Assembly: GCA_051649305.1 (NCBI GenBank)
Contig: JBOFGV010000073.1
Coordinates: 80,798-144,797, forward strand
Direction of reading: 5' to 3'
Source of the DNA: JADCCX01 sp051649305
GTDB taxonomy: Bacteria > Pseudomonadota > Alphaproteobacteria > Rhizobiales > Beijerinckiaceae
DNA: 64,000 nt
The translations under genes and the position numbers were made by a program. Positions 28,846 to 38,456 of this stretch are shown here, piece by piece. Position 1 is the stretch's first letter; each line of letters starts with the position of its first letter. The notes under the pieces are model-generated. The model searched no databases. It was not told the DNA's origin and worked only from the letters and a program-made list of their open reading frames with translations.

Positions 28846-29931
28846 TTGGCTGCGCTCGATATATCAGCGGTTACCAAGGATTTCGGCACCATCAAGGTTC
28901 TGCATGGAATCGATATTGCCGTAAGCGATGGTGAGTTTCTGGTGCTTGTGGGCCCGTCAGGCTGCGGAAAATCCACCCTTCTGCGCATGATCGCAGGGCT
29001 TGAGTCCGTCTCTTCGGGCAACATCAGAATTGCAGGCAATACAGTCAATGATCTGGCACCGCGCGATCGTGATATCGCCATGGTGTTTCAGGACTACGCA
29101 CTTTATCCCCACAAGACAGTCCGGGAGAATATCGGGTTTGGCCTTCGCATGCGCGGTGCCAAGCCGGACGCTGTCAGCGCGAAGGTCAGCGAGGCTGCAA
29201 AGGTTCTTCAAATCGAGCATCTTCTGGACAGGCGCCCGGGCCAGCTTTCAGGAGGGCAGCGTCAGCGGGTCGCCATGGGCCGCGCCATCGTGCGTGATCC
29301 CAAGGTATTCCTGTTTGATGAACCACTGTCCAATCTTGATGCGCAATTGCGGGCAGAGATGCGTGTTGAAATCAAGAAGCTGCACCAGCGCTTTGGCAAC
29401 ACCGTTGTTTACGTCACCCACGATCAGGTGGAGGCGATGACGCTGGCAGACCGGATTGCCGTGATGAAGGGTGGCCATGTTGAACAGCTTGGCTCTCCCG
29501 ATGAGATCTACAACCGGCCTCGTACGTTATTTGTGGCAGGCTTTACCGGCTCACCGCCCATGAATTTTGCCAAATGCCAGATCGATGCCAACGGCAAAGA
29601 ACTTGTGCTTGATGGCGGTGCCCGGCTGGAGATACCAGCGGCGCAACGCGCTGTTGTTGCTGCCTACAACGGCAAATCGATGCAGTTTGGCATCCGGCCG
29701 GAGCATATCATTCTGGCGGATGGGAAGGATAAAACGGCCCTTTCAGCTGACATCCTTCTGACAGAGCCATTGGGATCCGACACGCTGGCTTTGCTGCGGA
29801 TCGGCAATATTGAAGTCACCGGGCGGTTTCCACCGGATGCTGCCCTCAAAACAGGCGCGACAACCAGGGTACAATTCGCCCTGAACAAATTTCATCTTTT
29901 TGATCTGGATACGGGACTGGCCGTTCGATAA
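28846..29931 (+). CDS. ABC importer ATPase (UgpC/MsmK type)
   Basis: A 361-residue ABC ATPase, starting at TTG with GGGAGGAG upstream. Walker A GPSGCGKSTLLR, signature LSGGQRQRVAMGRAIVR, Walker B VFLFDEPLSNLDA, switch His in YVTHDQVEAMTLADRI, then a TOBE domain C-terminal half (about 240-361) as in sugar importers of the MalK branch. First gene of the operon with binding protein and two permeases: an energising subunit of a carbohydrate importer. Confidence 0.96.
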   Translation: MAALDISAVTKDFGTIKVLHGIDIAVSDGEFLVLVGPSGCGKSTLLRMIAGLESVSSGNIRIAGNTVNDLAPRDRDIAMVFQDYALYPHKTVRENIGFGLRMRGAKPDAVSAKVSEAAKVLQIEHLLDRRPGQLSGGQRQRVAMGRAIVRDPKVFLFDEPLSNLDAQLRAEMRVEIKKLHQRFGNTVVYVTHDQVEAMTLADRIAVMKGGHVEQLGSPDEIYNRPRTLFVAGFTGSPPMNFAKCQIDANGKELVLDGGARLEIPAAQRAVVAAYNGKSMQFGIRPEHIILADGKDKTALSADILLTEPLGSDTLALLRIGNIEVTGRFPPDAALKTGATTRVQFALNKFHLFDLDTGLAVR

Positions 29932-29964
29932 CCGGCGCAAACACATAACCTTGGGGAGAAAACC

Positions 29965-31227
29965 ATGAAAAGACGTCATATCCTGGCTGCATTTGCTGCC
30001 ACACTGGCCTTCGGAGCCTCATCAGTCGCCATGGCGCAGACGACACTGCGCATTTTTACAGGCGGACAGCAGCGGCCTGATGTGATGCGCAAGATTGCCG
30101 ACGAATATGAAAAGCGCGCACCGGGCGTCAAGATCGAGGTTGAAGTCGGGGGTGCAACATCCGAGCAGCAACAGCAGTATCTCAACACTGTTCTCGCTTC
30201 AAAGGACGCAGCGCTGGATGTGATCCTCATTGACGTCATCCGCCCTGCCCAATGGGCAGCTGCAAACTGGGCCGAGCCGCTGGATGGCTATCTTGGTGCT
30301 GAAAAAGATGCGGTTATGTCGAAGTATCTTGCCGCCTACCGCGAAGCCAATATCGTCAACGGCAAGGTTATTGCGCTGCCCTATTTTGCGGATGCGCAGT
30401 TCCTCTACTACCGGAAAGACCTGCTTGAGAAGCATGGCGTACAGCCACCCAAAACATGGGATGAGCTGAAAGCCAGCGCAGAAAAAATCATGAAAGCGGA
30501 AGGCAATCCCAACCTTTCAGGATTCCAGACAGCCGGTGCGCCCATTGAAGGAACGGTTTGCACCTATCTTGTGCCACTGTGGGGAGCGGGTGGCTCGCTT
30601 ACTGATGCTGGCGGCAAGCTCAATCTTTCAAACGATGCTGCCAAGAAACCTTTCGAGCTCTGGGCTGGCCTGAAGGCCGCGAACGTGACACCACCAAACC
30701 TTGCGGAGATTCCCACAGATCGCATTCGTCAGAACCTGCAGGCAGGTAACCTCCTTTACGGGATGTCCTGGGGTTATGTCTGGAACCGCTCGCAGGGTGA
30801 TGCTGACAGCCTGGTGAAAGACAAGATCGGCGTCGTGCCGCTGCCCGGCTTCACCCCCAATGCAGCCGCTACCTGCATCGGTGGATGGCAATTGGCCATA
30901 TCTTCCTTCTCGAAGAACAAGGCGGAAGCCTACAAGCTGATCCGCTATCTCTCGTCACCGGAGGTATCGAAGATGCAGGCCATTGCCGCTTCACACATGC
31001 CGGTGTTTCCTGAGGTCTATGCCGATGCCGATGTGCTGAAGGCCAACCCATGGTTTGCGCAGGCACTGCCGGTTGTGCAAACCGCACGTTCGCGGCCTGT
31101 GTCAGCCTCCTATCCACGTGTGTCGGAAGTGATGCGCACCAACATGAACGCCTATCTTGCAGGGGCCAAGACGGCTGATGCAGCCTTGGCCGACATGCAG
31201 AAGGATCTTGCCACGATCTTCCGTTGA
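29965..31227 (+). CDS. ABC importer extracellular solute-binding protein
   Basis: A 420-residue family-1 binding protein. Signal peptide about 1-24 (MKRRHILAAFAATLAFGASS, Ala-rich cut after VAMAQ). Features of the trehalose/maltose branch: LRIFTGGQQRPDVMRKIADE, VSKYLAAYREANIVNGKVIA-like hinge (VNGKVIALPYFADAQFLYYRKD), PPKTWDELKASAEK. A periplasmic receptor for an oligosaccharide or sugar derivative, delivering to the next two permeases. Confidence 0.94.
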   Translation: MKRRHILAAFAATLAFGASSVAMAQTTLRIFTGGQQRPDVMRKIADEYEKRAPGVKIEVEVGGATSEQQQQYLNTVLASKDAALDVILIDVIRPAQWAAANWAEPLDGYLGAEKDAVMSKYLAAYREANIVNGKVIALPYFADAQFLYYRKDLLEKHGVQPPKTWDELKASAEKIMKAEGNPNLSGFQTAGAPIEGTVCTYLVPLWGAGGSLTDAGGKLNLSNDAAKKPFELWAGLKAANVTPPNLAEIPTDRIRQNLQAGNLLYGMSWGYVWNRSQGDADSLVKDKIGVVPLPGFTPNAAATCIGGWQLAISSFSKNKAEAYKLIRYLSSPEVSKMQAIAASHMPVFPEVYADADVLKANPWFAQALPVVQTARSRPVSASYPRVSEVMRTNMNAYLAGAKTADAALADMQKDLATIFR

Positions 31228-31255
31228 TCCTGACACCTGTGAGACGGACGTAGCT

Positions 31256-32158
31256 ATGGCAAAACTTTCACCGATGGAGGCATCAGAGCGGAGGCTTGGC
31301 TTTGCCATGCTGATGCCAGCTGTTGTTCTTCTGGTGGTGACGGTGCTTTATCCGATTGCCGATCTCATACGCGGCTCGTTCAGTGAAAACAAACTGACCG
31401 AGCCGTGGATGGCAAAACCCTGGATAGGCTTTGAAAACTACATCAAGGCCATGGGTGACAACCGCTTCTGGGAGGCGACATGGCACACTTTGCTCTACGT
31501 GCTGGTCACGGTTCCCGGTGCTGTCGCATTGGGATTGGGGCTTGCCTTGCTTGCCAACAAACCCTTCAGGGTCAAGTGGCCTGTGCGTCTGGGCCTGCTG
31601 CTGCCATGGGCCCTGCCGCTGGTTTTTGCAGGATTGATTTTCCGCTGGTTCTTTGAATATAAGCAGGGGCTCGTCAACAACCTGCTGATATGGGTGGGCA
31701 TGCAACCCGTGAACTGGCTGACACAGGAAGGCCCGGCTTTCTTTGCCATCTGCCTTGCCATCATCTGGAAATCATCAAGCTTCGCAGCCCTCGTTCTGCT
31801 GGCCGGATTACAGACCATTCCCAAATCGCTCTATGAAGCCGCAGAGGTTGATGGTGCATCAACCTGGCGACAATTTATCGAAATCACCCTTCCGATGCTT
31901 CGGCCCGCTATTGTTGTGGCCCTTATTTTCCGCACGATCACGGCCATCCAGACGTTCGATATCCCTCATGCGATGACCAATGGCGGTCCCGGCACAGCCA
32001 CCGAAACATTGGCGATGTATATCCACAAGACAACCATTGATGTGCTGGACCTTGGCTATGGCTCAGCGCTTGCCGTGCTGATGTTCATTGCTTCGGCCAT
32101 GCTCACGAGTTTCTATCTGCGCCACACAAGGCGCGATCCATCAGCGGGACGCAACTGA
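31256..32158 (+). CDS. Carbohydrate ABC permease subunit 1 (MalF-like)
   Basis: A 300-residue inner-membrane permease from the ATG at 31256, where the MAKLSPMEASERRLGF N-terminus makes sense; upstream in-frame codons lie within the previous gene. Six hydrophobic helices; EAA loop at EAAEVDGASTWRQFIEITLP. Last base shared with the next gene (TGATG), so translation is coupled. Confidence 0.94.
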   Translation: MAKLSPMEASERRLGFAMLMPAVVLLVVTVLYPIADLIRGSFSENKLTEPWMAKPWIGFENYIKAMGDNRFWEATWHTLLYVLVTVPGAVALGLGLALLANKPFRVKWPVRLGLLLPWALPLVFAGLIFRWFFEYKQGLVNNLLIWVGMQPVNWLTQEGPAFFAICLAIIWKSSSFAALVLLAGLQTIPKSLYEAAEVDGASTWRQFIEITLPMLRPAIVVALIFRTITAIQTFDIPHAMTNGGPGTATETLAMYIHKTTIDVLDLGYGSALAVLMFIASAMLTSFYLRHTRRDPSAGRN

Positions 32159-33003
32159 TGAGCACAAGACCAATGGGGCGTTTCCCTTCCACGAAAGCCA
32201 TCACACTGATTGCAGGTGCAGTTGTTGCCATCAATGGCTTCTTCCCGGCTGTGTGGATTCTCTTCACCTCGCTGAAAACCGAGAGCGAGTTGATGCGCCT
32301 GCCAATCACAATCTGGCCATCAGCCCCGACACTGGCCAATTACACGCGCGTCTTTGTTGACCAGCCAATCATGACGTTCATGTGGAACAGCTTTGCCGTG
32401 GCCACCCTGTCCACGCTGCTTTGTGTCACCGTATCCGCTCTGGCGGCCTATGCCCTTGTGCGTTTGCGGTTGCCAGCGCCCAATCTCATTCTCTCAGCAT
32501 TGCTGGCCGTATCGATGTTCCCGTTGATTTCGCTCATGGTGCCCTTGTTCAGCGTCATGCGGGATCTCTCCATCCTCAACACATGGTGGGCGCTGATTTT
32601 CCCCTATGCGGTTTTGTCGATGCCGGTGTGCACTCTGGTCCTGATCTCATTCTTTCAGGATATCCCGCGAGATCTTGAAAATGCCGCCATGATTGATGGC
32701 TGCACACGGGTTGGCGCGCTGTGGCATGTGGTTATTCCTCTCACAGCACCGGGTGTGTTCACGGCAGGCATTCTGGCCTTTGTGAATGCCTGGGATGAGT
32801 TTCTTCTGGCGCTGACACTTTCACCACGGGTGGCGAGCCGCACCTTGCCGGTCGGTATCACACTCTATCAGGGTGAATTCTCGTTTCCCTGGCCGATCAT
32901 TTCAGCCGCACTCATTGTTGCAATCGTGCCTATCTGCATCCTGATCGCGATTTTTCAGGAGCGCGTTGTGGGTGGTCTGACCAGCGGTGGCATGAAAGGG
33001 TGA
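32158..33003 (+). CDS. Carbohydrate ABC permease subunit 2 (MalG-like)
   Basis: A 281-residue inner-membrane permease with six helices and EAA-type loop LENAAMIDGCTRVGALWHV. Forms the transmembrane heterodimer with the preceding subunit. A weak hairpin with a T stretch follows the stop. Confidence 0.94.
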   Translation: MSTRPMGRFPSTKAITLIAGAVVAINGFFPAVWILFTSLKTESELMRLPITIWPSAPTLANYTRVFVDQPIMTFMWNSFAVATLSTLLCVTVSALAAYALVRLRLPAPNLILSALLAVSMFPLISLMVPLFSVMRDLSILNTWWALIFPYAVLSMPVCTLVLISFFQDIPRDLENAAMIDGCTRVGALWHVVIPLTAPGVFTAGILAFVNAWDEFLLALTLSPRVASRTLPVGITLYQGEFSFPWPIISAALIVAIVPICILIAIFQERVVGGLTSGGMKG

Positions 33004-33006
33004 TGC

Positions 33007-33026
33007 GTCACTGGTGACCTCTTTTT
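33007..33026 (+). terminator. Possible weak intrinsic terminator
   Basis: GTCACTGGTGAC self-complementary hairpin (short stem) followed by CTCTTTTT, directly after the MalG-like stop. Weak; GntR may still be transcribed through. Confidence 0.3.
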
Positions 33027-33075
33027 GCATCACTGCATGAGGTGACATCGCCCGATCCCGCATTATGATGCACCA

Positions 33076-33750
33076 ATGACTCGCATTTCAGCCATTGCAG
33101 GCATCCAGCGGCGCTACCTCCATGATGAGGTGGCGGATCGTTTGCGTGAACTGATCCTTTCTGGAGAGCTGGAACCAAAGGCCCGCGTCAACGAATTGGA
33201 ACTGTGTGAGCGGTTCGGCACCTCGCGCACGCCGCTGAGAGAGGCGATCAAGATCCTTTCCAGCGAAGGGCTTGTGGAGCTTCTGCCCAACCGGGGCGCG
33301 CGAGTCGCTACGCTCAATGCCGCCGAGATCGATGACATGGTGCAGGTGGTGGCGGGGCTTGAGGCGACAGCGGCGGAACTTGCCTGCCAGCGCGCAACCC
33401 CGGAAGAGATCGACGAGATTGCCCGCCAGACTGACGCGATGATGCTCAGCTGGAAGGCGGAGGACGAGAACGGCTATCTCACCACCAACCGCGCCATCCA
33501 CGAAGCGATTATGAAAGCCAGCCGCAACGGCGCCTTGCAGGCGATCTATCTCAGCCTCTCCAGCCGCATCCAGCGCATGCGTTACACCGCGCACAAGACG
33601 CCAGAACAGTGGCGGCGCGCCATGGACGAGCATGTGCTGATGGTGACGCATCTCAGGGCCCGCGACGGCGTGAAGCTGGCGCAGGTGATGAAAGACCATA
33701 TTCGCGGCAAGGCGGAGGTTATTGCCGCCAACTACGGTGCAGAGGACTGA
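33076..33750 (+). CDS. GntR family regulator, FCD domain
   Basis: A 224-residue FadR-type regulator. Winged HTH at 15-80 with ELELCERFGTSRTPLREAIK and the wing EGLVELLPNRGARVATL; FCD ligand-binding domain (about 95-215) with the metal or acid-ligand Asp/His positions in AIHEAIMKASRNGALQAIYL and EHVLMVTHLRARDGVKLAQV. It closes the ABC gene set and likely controls it in response to the imported sugar or its metabolite. A palindrome in front of the operon is the candidate site. Confidence 0.94.
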   Translation: MTRISAIAGIQRRYLHDEVADRLRELILSGELEPKARVNELELCERFGTSRTPLREAIKILSSEGLVELLPNRGARVATLNAAEIDDMVQVVAGLEATAAELACQRATPEEIDEIARQTDAMMLSWKAEDENGYLTTNRAIHEAIMKASRNGALQAIYLSLSSRIQRMRYTAHKTPEQWRRAMDEHVLMVTHLRARDGVKLAQVMKDHIRGKAEVIAANYGAED

Positions 33751-33754
33751 CGGC

Positions 33755-34114
33755 GTGACAGCCCTGACCGTTTTCTACGATGGCAGCTGCCCGCTCTGTG
33801 CAAAGGAGATTGCGTTGTATCAGCGGGCGCGCGGCGCACAGGCTGTTCACTGGCATGATCTCGCCAAACCGGGCAACCACGATTTGCCTGCTGGCCTCAC
33901 GCTGGATGCAGCACTGGCGCGTTTTCATGTCATGCAGGCTGACGGTGTGCTGAAGAGCGGTGCGCGGGGCTTCATCCAGCTCTGGCTTGTGTTGCCCGGC
34001 TGGCGCTGGCTGGGGTTGATCGCGTCAGTCCCGCCTCTGCCCTGGCTGGCAGAGGGGTTGTACCGGGGATTTTTGCCGGTGAGGCCGAGGATTCAGAGGT
34101 GGATGCGGGGGTGA
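33755..34114 (+). CDS. DCC-family thiol-disulfide oxidoreductase-like protein
   Basis: 119 residues from the GTG at 33755, placed 4 bases after the GntR stop and starting VTALTVFYDGSCPLC; a longer reading overlaps GntR. The DCC family motif FYDGSCPLCAKEI holds the CxxC, and the LWLVLPGWRWLGLIASVPPL hydrophobic tail with LPVRPRIQRWM is typical. Predicted redox protein. Co-translated with GntR, no clear functional link. Confidence 0.85.
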   Translation: MTALTVFYDGSCPLCAKEIALYQRARGAQAVHWHDLAKPGNHDLPAGLTLDAALARFHVMQADGVLKSGARGFIQLWLVLPGWRWLGLIASVPPLPWLAEGLYRGFLPVRPRIQRWMRG

Positions 34115-34179
34115 GGCTTGCTTTTCTGTCTTTCACAAGAAAGGCTTGGCAATGACTGTTGAGACATCTCAACAGCAGA

Positions 34180-34690
34180 TGTGAGGAGATATTTCTTGCA
34201 TGCTATTGAATTAATTTCCGTAGACTTCAATCCGAGCAATAAATCTGTCAAACTCCTCAAGGCTCATATTATATTTTGGATCAAGATCAAATTCAATAAA
34301 ACTGCCTTTGTGAGTCACAATTATTTGGTAACGTTCATCATTCACTCGCAAAACCTGATTTTTTTGCAATGATTTAAGAGAATTTATAAATTGATTAAAA
34401 TCTATCTTACTTAATTTAATTGTGCCTTTTTCATGATTGCTATAAATATAAACCTCTTCTCTAAATAAATAAAATGTGTGATCAAAAAATACAGATCCAT
34501 TTTTCCATGATAAGCGCGAATCTAAATAGTATTTTTTCATATTAAAAAATAGATTTTTAAATTTTTTAAAAACAAATCGAAAGAAAATGCGAAAGAAAAT
34601 TACAATTTTCATTTTAATCGGCACGCAGAATTCACATGAGACAATTGAATTTGCACCAGTATATTAACTGAATAAAAAATTTTAGCCAAT
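34180..34690. other. AT-rich islet
   Basis: About 500 bases dominated by A and T runs, in sharp contrast to the GC-rich genes on both sides. It holds one plausible gene (34211-34624, minus). No direct repeats or tRNA were seen at its edges. Recent acquisition is inferred from composition. Confidence 0.7.
34211..34624 (-). CDS. Orphan protein in AT-rich islet
   Basis: A 137-residue protein. The N-terminus is a Phe/Lys-rich run (MKIVIFFRIFFRFVFKKFKN) that may be a start artefact; a second ATG at 34540 gives 109 residues beginning MKKYYLDSRLSWKNGSVFF. The rest is soluble, with alternating hydrophobic strands (QIIVTHKGSFIEFDLDPKYN; LEEFDRFIARIEVYGN). No family recognised. Codon use is strongly A/T, unlike neighbours. 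The predicted strand-rich fold could suit an immunity-type protein, but that is speculation. Confidence 0.5.
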   Translation of the reverse strand: MPIKMKIVIFFRIFFRFVFKKFKNLFFNMKKYYLDSRLSWKNGSVFFDHTFYLFREEVYIYSNHEKGTIKLSKIDFNQFINSLKSLQKNQVLRVNDERYQIIVTHKGSFIEFDLDPKYNMSLEEFDRFIARIEVYGN

Positions 34691-34697
34691 GTGACTC

Positions 34698-36467
34698 TCA
34701 CCCACCATCAGGCTTTTTCGGCGCTTCACTCTCAGCCGCCTTCGGCTCGTCCATGCCCTTGTCGATCTTCTTCAGAATCTTCTCAAGATCATCCGGCTCC
34801 GGCTTCAAATCCCGCGCATGGTTCCACTGGAAGCGTGCTTCGATGAGGCGGCCAACTTTCCAGTAGGCATCGCCCAGATGGTCGTTGAGAACGGGGTCGG
34901 CAGGCTTGATGTCCACCGCGCGCTCCAGTTCGCGCACGGCGTCTTCATATTTGCCGAGCTTGTAATAGGCCCAGCCAAGGCTGTCGATGATGTAGCCATC
35001 CTTGGGCTGCAACTCGACCGCCTTTTTCAGCATCACGAATGACTCGTCGATGTGCATGCCCATATCGACCCAGCTGTAGGCGATGTGGTTAAGCACATGG
35101 GCACGGCCCGCCTTGTCTTCCTCTGTCTTCGGGTCTTCTGGCAACAGGGACAGCGCGTGCTTCAAGTCTACTTCGGCGAGCGGCCATTGCTTGTCGCGCT
35201 CGTAGGAAATGCCCCTGCCATAAAACAGGCTCCAGTAATTCTTGTTGGTGCGGTCCACAAGCGCAATCGCCTTGGTGGAGGCTTCAATTGCCTCTTTCCA
35301 CTTTTTCTCGGTGCGATGGATGGCGGCCACGGTTTCGTGCAGGTTCACCTCGAAGGGGGATTTGGCAATCCGCTCTTCAAGCAACTTGATCGCCTGCGCC
35401 TGCTGTTTCATTTCCGTATAGGCATAGGCGGCGCGGATGACCGCGCGGGTCTTGAGGCCGGAATCCTCGGTCACGCGGCCATAAAGCTCAATCGCGCGCT
35501 CGTATTGCTTCAGGGACTCAAAGTTCTCGGCGAGCGCGATGGTGGTCATATCGTGCTCGTCATTCAGGAAACCAGCGAGCTGGAGATAAACCACTGCAAT
35601 GAGTTCTGCGCCGCGCCGCCCGCCTGTGTCTGACGAGGTGTAGAGCACCTCAGCCGCACCCTGCACCACGTTCAGCACTATTGGGTCTGGCACAAGGCCG
35701 TCGTCCATCGCTTTCTTGGGCTTGGCGATGAAAGGCAGTTGTACAGGCCGCTCGGCCAGTTTGTCGTAGATAGCCTTGGCCTTGGCTTTGTCACCATGGC
35801 GTGCCTCGAACCGGGCATAGGTGTCTGCAAGGCGGATCACGCCGGGATCGGACGCATAGGCTGCGCCAAGACGCTTCGCCGCTTCCTTCTTGTCACCGGC
35901 GACATCCGCCATCAGCCCGCCGTAGAGATTGCGGTAGACCGCGAGCTGCGGCTCGGCAAAGCGATCAACAATCTCGAGTGCCTTCTTCAACTCGCCGCTG
36001 CCGACATGGGTCCAGGCCACCAGCAGCGCAGCGCTCAGATCAGCGTTGCGGCCACGTCCGCCTGCCTTTTGGAAGCTGCTGCGGGCGGTCACGAACTGGC
36101 GTTGTTTCAATGCGCGCACGCCAATGACGAGATGCGCCAATGCATTCTGCGGATCGCGCTGGATCACGCGTTCGGCCAGACGGAAGGCATCGGTCATCGA
36201 GCCATCCTGCACAGAGGCAACAAAGGCGCGCTCCAGCAATTCTGCATTGCGCGGATCAGCCCTCAAAGCCTCGCGAAAGAAGTGGGCTGCCGCGCGGGCA
36301 TCACGCTTGCTGTCAGCTGCAATGGCCGCCAGAAAATTGCCATAGGAAGTTTCCGCTGCGCCGAATGTCTGGGCAGGATTGCGGGCCTGTGCAGCCACCG
36401 GCGTGGCAAGCGCCACAGCAAGCATGCCAGCGAGAGACCATTGATGTGCGCGTTTGCGAAAATTCAC
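34698..36467 (-). CDS. Tetratricopeptide-repeat envelope protein
   Basis: 589 residues from the GTG at 36467 (GAGG 7 bases upstream); a longer frame begins at 36509. Signal peptide with AxA near LATPVAAQA, then many TPR motifs from about 30 to 570 (ALRADPRNAELLERAFVASV; LVIGVRALKQRQFVTARSSF; IIDSLGWAYYKLGKYEDAVR; VLNDHLGDAYWKVGRLIEAR). The C-terminus is acidic and Lys/Pro-rich. Likely an envelope scaffold. Monocistronic. Confidence 0.9.
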   Translation of the reverse strand: MNFRKRAHQWSLAGMLAVALATPVAAQARNPAQTFGAAETSYGNFLAAIAADSKRDARAAAHFFREALRADPRNAELLERAFVASVQDGSMTDAFRLAERVIQRDPQNALAHLVIGVRALKQRQFVTARSSFQKAGGRGRNADLSAALLVAWTHVGSGELKKALEIVDRFAEPQLAVYRNLYGGLMADVAGDKKEAAKRLGAAYASDPGVIRLADTYARFEARHGDKAKAKAIYDKLAERPVQLPFIAKPKKAMDDGLVPDPIVLNVVQGAAEVLYTSSDTGGRRGAELIAVVYLQLAGFLNDEHDMTTIALAENFESLKQYERAIELYGRVTEDSGLKTRAVIRAAYAYTEMKQQAQAIKLLEERIAKSPFEVNLHETVAAIHRTEKKWKEAIEASTKAIALVDRTNKNYWSLFYGRGISYERDKQWPLAEVDLKHALSLLPEDPKTEEDKAGRAHVLNHIAYSWVDMGMHIDESFVMLKKAVELQPKDGYIIDSLGWAYYKLGKYEDAVRELERAVDIKPADPVLNDHLGDAYWKVGRLIEARFQWNHARDLKPEPDDLEKILKKIDKGMDEPKAAESEAPKKPDGG

Positions 36468-36646
36468 GTCCAGAACCTCAATCAGCATCGACCAAAACTG
36501 AAATGACAACGAACCAAGCTGTCACAAAGAAAACCGGCAGGCAGCGAACCGTTTGGCACAACCCGCTTCGTTGCCAAACATGGACAGATTGAGGCGAAAC
36601 AGCAAGCTTTCTCGTTGCGTCTGTTGCCGCAGCCCAGATTCTGACC

Positions 36647-37180
36647 CTATGCGCCGAGATGCCGGAAGGCCAGAACCACCTTCTCGTAAACCGGGCGTTT
36701 GAACGGAATGATCAATTCTACCAACCGGTCCATTTTCTCCCAGCGCCAGTTTGAAAACTCCGGCTTGTGGCCGGGTCCCGGGTTGAGGACATTGATTTCG
36801 CTGTCCTCCCCCTCAAAACGCAGGGCAAACCACTTTTGCGTCTGCCCGCGGTATTTGCCCTTCCATGATTTCTGCGCCACATCGTTGGGCAGATCATAGG
36901 CATACCAGTCCGGCGCTTCCGCGAGAAATGACGTTGATGTGACGGCGGTTTCCTCAGCCAGTTCGCGTAAGGCAGCGTGGTAGGGGTCTTCCCCCTTGTC
37001 GAGACCGCCCTGTGGCATCTGCCAGGAAAAACCACCGCCCACATGCTCGGGCGTTGCGTCCTTGCGGCGATCACCAATCCAGACCAATCCATCCCGGTTG
37101 ATTAGCATGACGCCAACACAGGGGCGATAAGGCCCGCCTTTCGTGGCTTTTGCGTTTCCAGAGGTTGCTTTTCCTGCCAT
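36647..37180 (-). CDS. rppH: RNA pyrophosphohydrolase RppH
   Basis: A 177-residue Nudix hydrolase that converts the 5-prime triphosphate of mRNA to monophosphate, starting decay by RNase E. Start at 37180 is supported by GAGGAG 7 bases upstream. YRPCVGVMLINRDGLVWIG and the Nudix box GGLDKGEDPYHAALRELAEE match RppH; the last Gly of the box is Ala (ETAV). It follows yibQ by one base, suggesting co-translation. Confidence 0.95.
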   Translation of the reverse strand: MAGKATSGNAKATKGGPYRPCVGVMLINRDGLVWIGDRRKDATPEHVGGGFSWQMPQGGLDKGEDPYHAALRELAEETAVTSTSFLAEAPDWYAYDLPNDVAQKSWKGKYRGQTQKWFALRFEGEDSEINVLNPGPGHKPEFSNWRWEKMDRLVELIIPFKRPVYEKVVLAFRHLGA

Positions 37181-37181
37181 A

Positions 37182-38456
37182 TCAGCTCCTCTTCGGAGAG
37201 GTGACAACCGCACTCAACGGCACCAATGTGATGCCCTTGGCCTCGGCGGCGCGCGACCAGCGGGCGATGCGTTCCAGTGTCACGGGCAAGGCTGCCGCAT
37301 AGCCGATGGCGCTGCCCTTTTCGCGTGCGATCTTTTCAAGCCGCGTCAGAGCGATATCGATGTCAGCACCGCGCTGGATGGCGTCAATCACCACGTCTGC
37401 TCTGGCTGAAGAAGCTCCGGCTCCGGCAGCCACCTGTGCTGCCATACTGCGCCCAGAGGAGCCGTCATCCAGATAAAGCAGGCCGCGACTGGCAATCTCT
37501 TTCATCACAGGCGCGAGCGCAGCGTCAGTCGATGTAAAGCGGCCACCCATATAGTTGACCACGCCGATGTAGCCCGAGAACCGGCTCATCAGCCATTGCA
37601 GGCGGTCGAGGTTTTGTTCCGCCGAGAGTGTGCTGACCAATGTCTGCGGGCCGGGATCGTTGTCGGGATAGTCAAACGGCTCCATCGGCGTCTGCAGCAG
37701 GACCTCATGGCCATCGTCGCGCGCCCGCGTCACCTGCCGCTCCAGATCAGCCCCGTAGGGCGCAAAGGCGAGGCTGACGGGTCCGGGCAGGCGCTGGATA
37801 GCGTCCTGCGTGATGTTGTTGCTGATGCCCAGACCACCAATGACGATGGCGACGCGCACTGCGGCCACCTTCTGCAATTGCGTCACAGGACGGGCATAGA
37901 CATCGGAAGCGCGCAGGGCATCTGGCCCAATTTTTGGCAGATTGCCGTGGCGATTTTTCTCGATCAGGCGGCGATCAGGGGCTGGTGCCAGACGGATGCT
38001 TGGCTGTGCATCAGGCACGCGGATGATGACAGAACCCGGCGCTTGTCCGTTGGTGCGCAGCACCTTTACGCCAGCGTCGTTTTCAAGCTCGGCTGCTCCA
38101 CGCTGGCTGCGGTTCTGCTGGGGCACTTCGCGCACATTGGGGGATTCAGGCTGGGCTGAAACAGGGGCCTGTGGCGCAGGCCCGGTTTCGCGTTTCGGCA
38201 TCTTGTCAATGGAAGCAACCACCATCGGCTCGCCGCCAAGCGGATCATTGGTAAAGGCAGCAAAACCGGCAACGCTGGCGAGCAAAGCGCCACAAAGCAT
38301 GGCGGTGATGCGCGCAACCGGCAGGCTTTTGCGTGACGCCTTCTTCGCATCACGGTCCATGCCCAGAGGTTTGGTCAGATCGTCATCCGACATTGGCAGT
38401 GCCACATCATCCCGGTTGGTATCAAATTGGTTGGTATCAAATTGGTTGACCTGCAC
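37182..38456 (-). CDS. yibQ: Divergent polysaccharide deacetylase YibQ
   Basis: 424 residues from a GTG at 38456; an alternative start at the ATG of 38393 (MSDDDLTKPLG) fits relatives better. One membrane anchor helix (about 51-68) then the catalytic NodB-like domain (about 195-424) with AIVIGGLGISNNITQDAIQR, VLLQTPMEPFDYPDNDPGP and LYLDDGSSGRS. Members are predicted periplasmic deacetylases linked to cell division or envelope. The extreme N-terminus holds a 15-bp tandem repeat (NQFDT twice). Confidence 0.9.
   Translation of the reverse strand: MQVNQFDTNQFDTNRDDVALPMSDDDLTKPLGMDRDAKKASRKSLPVARITAMLCGALLASVAGFAAFTNDPLGGEPMVVASIDKMPKRETGPAPQAPVSAQPESPNVREVPQQNRSQRGAAELENDAGVKVLRTNGQAPGSVIIRVPDAQPSIRLAPAPDRRLIEKNRHGNLPKIGPDALRASDVYARPVTQLQKVAAVRVAIVIGGLGISNNITQDAIQRLPGPVSLAFAPYGADLERQVTRARDDGHEVLLQTPMEPFDYPDNDPGPQTLVSTLSAEQNLDRLQWLMSRFSGYIGVVNYMGGRFTSTDAALAPVMKEIASRGLLYLDDGSSGRSMAAQVAAGAGASSARADVVIDAIQRGADIDIALTRLEKIAREKGSAIGYAAALPVTLERIARWSRAAEAKGITLVPLSAVVTSPKRS
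38415..38447. repeat. 15-bp tandem duplication at the 5-prime end of yibQ
   Basis: TTGGTATCAAATTGG occurs twice in a row. It keeps the reading frame and encodes NQFDTNQFDT on the minus strand. Whether it is translated depends on the true start. Confidence 0.7.
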
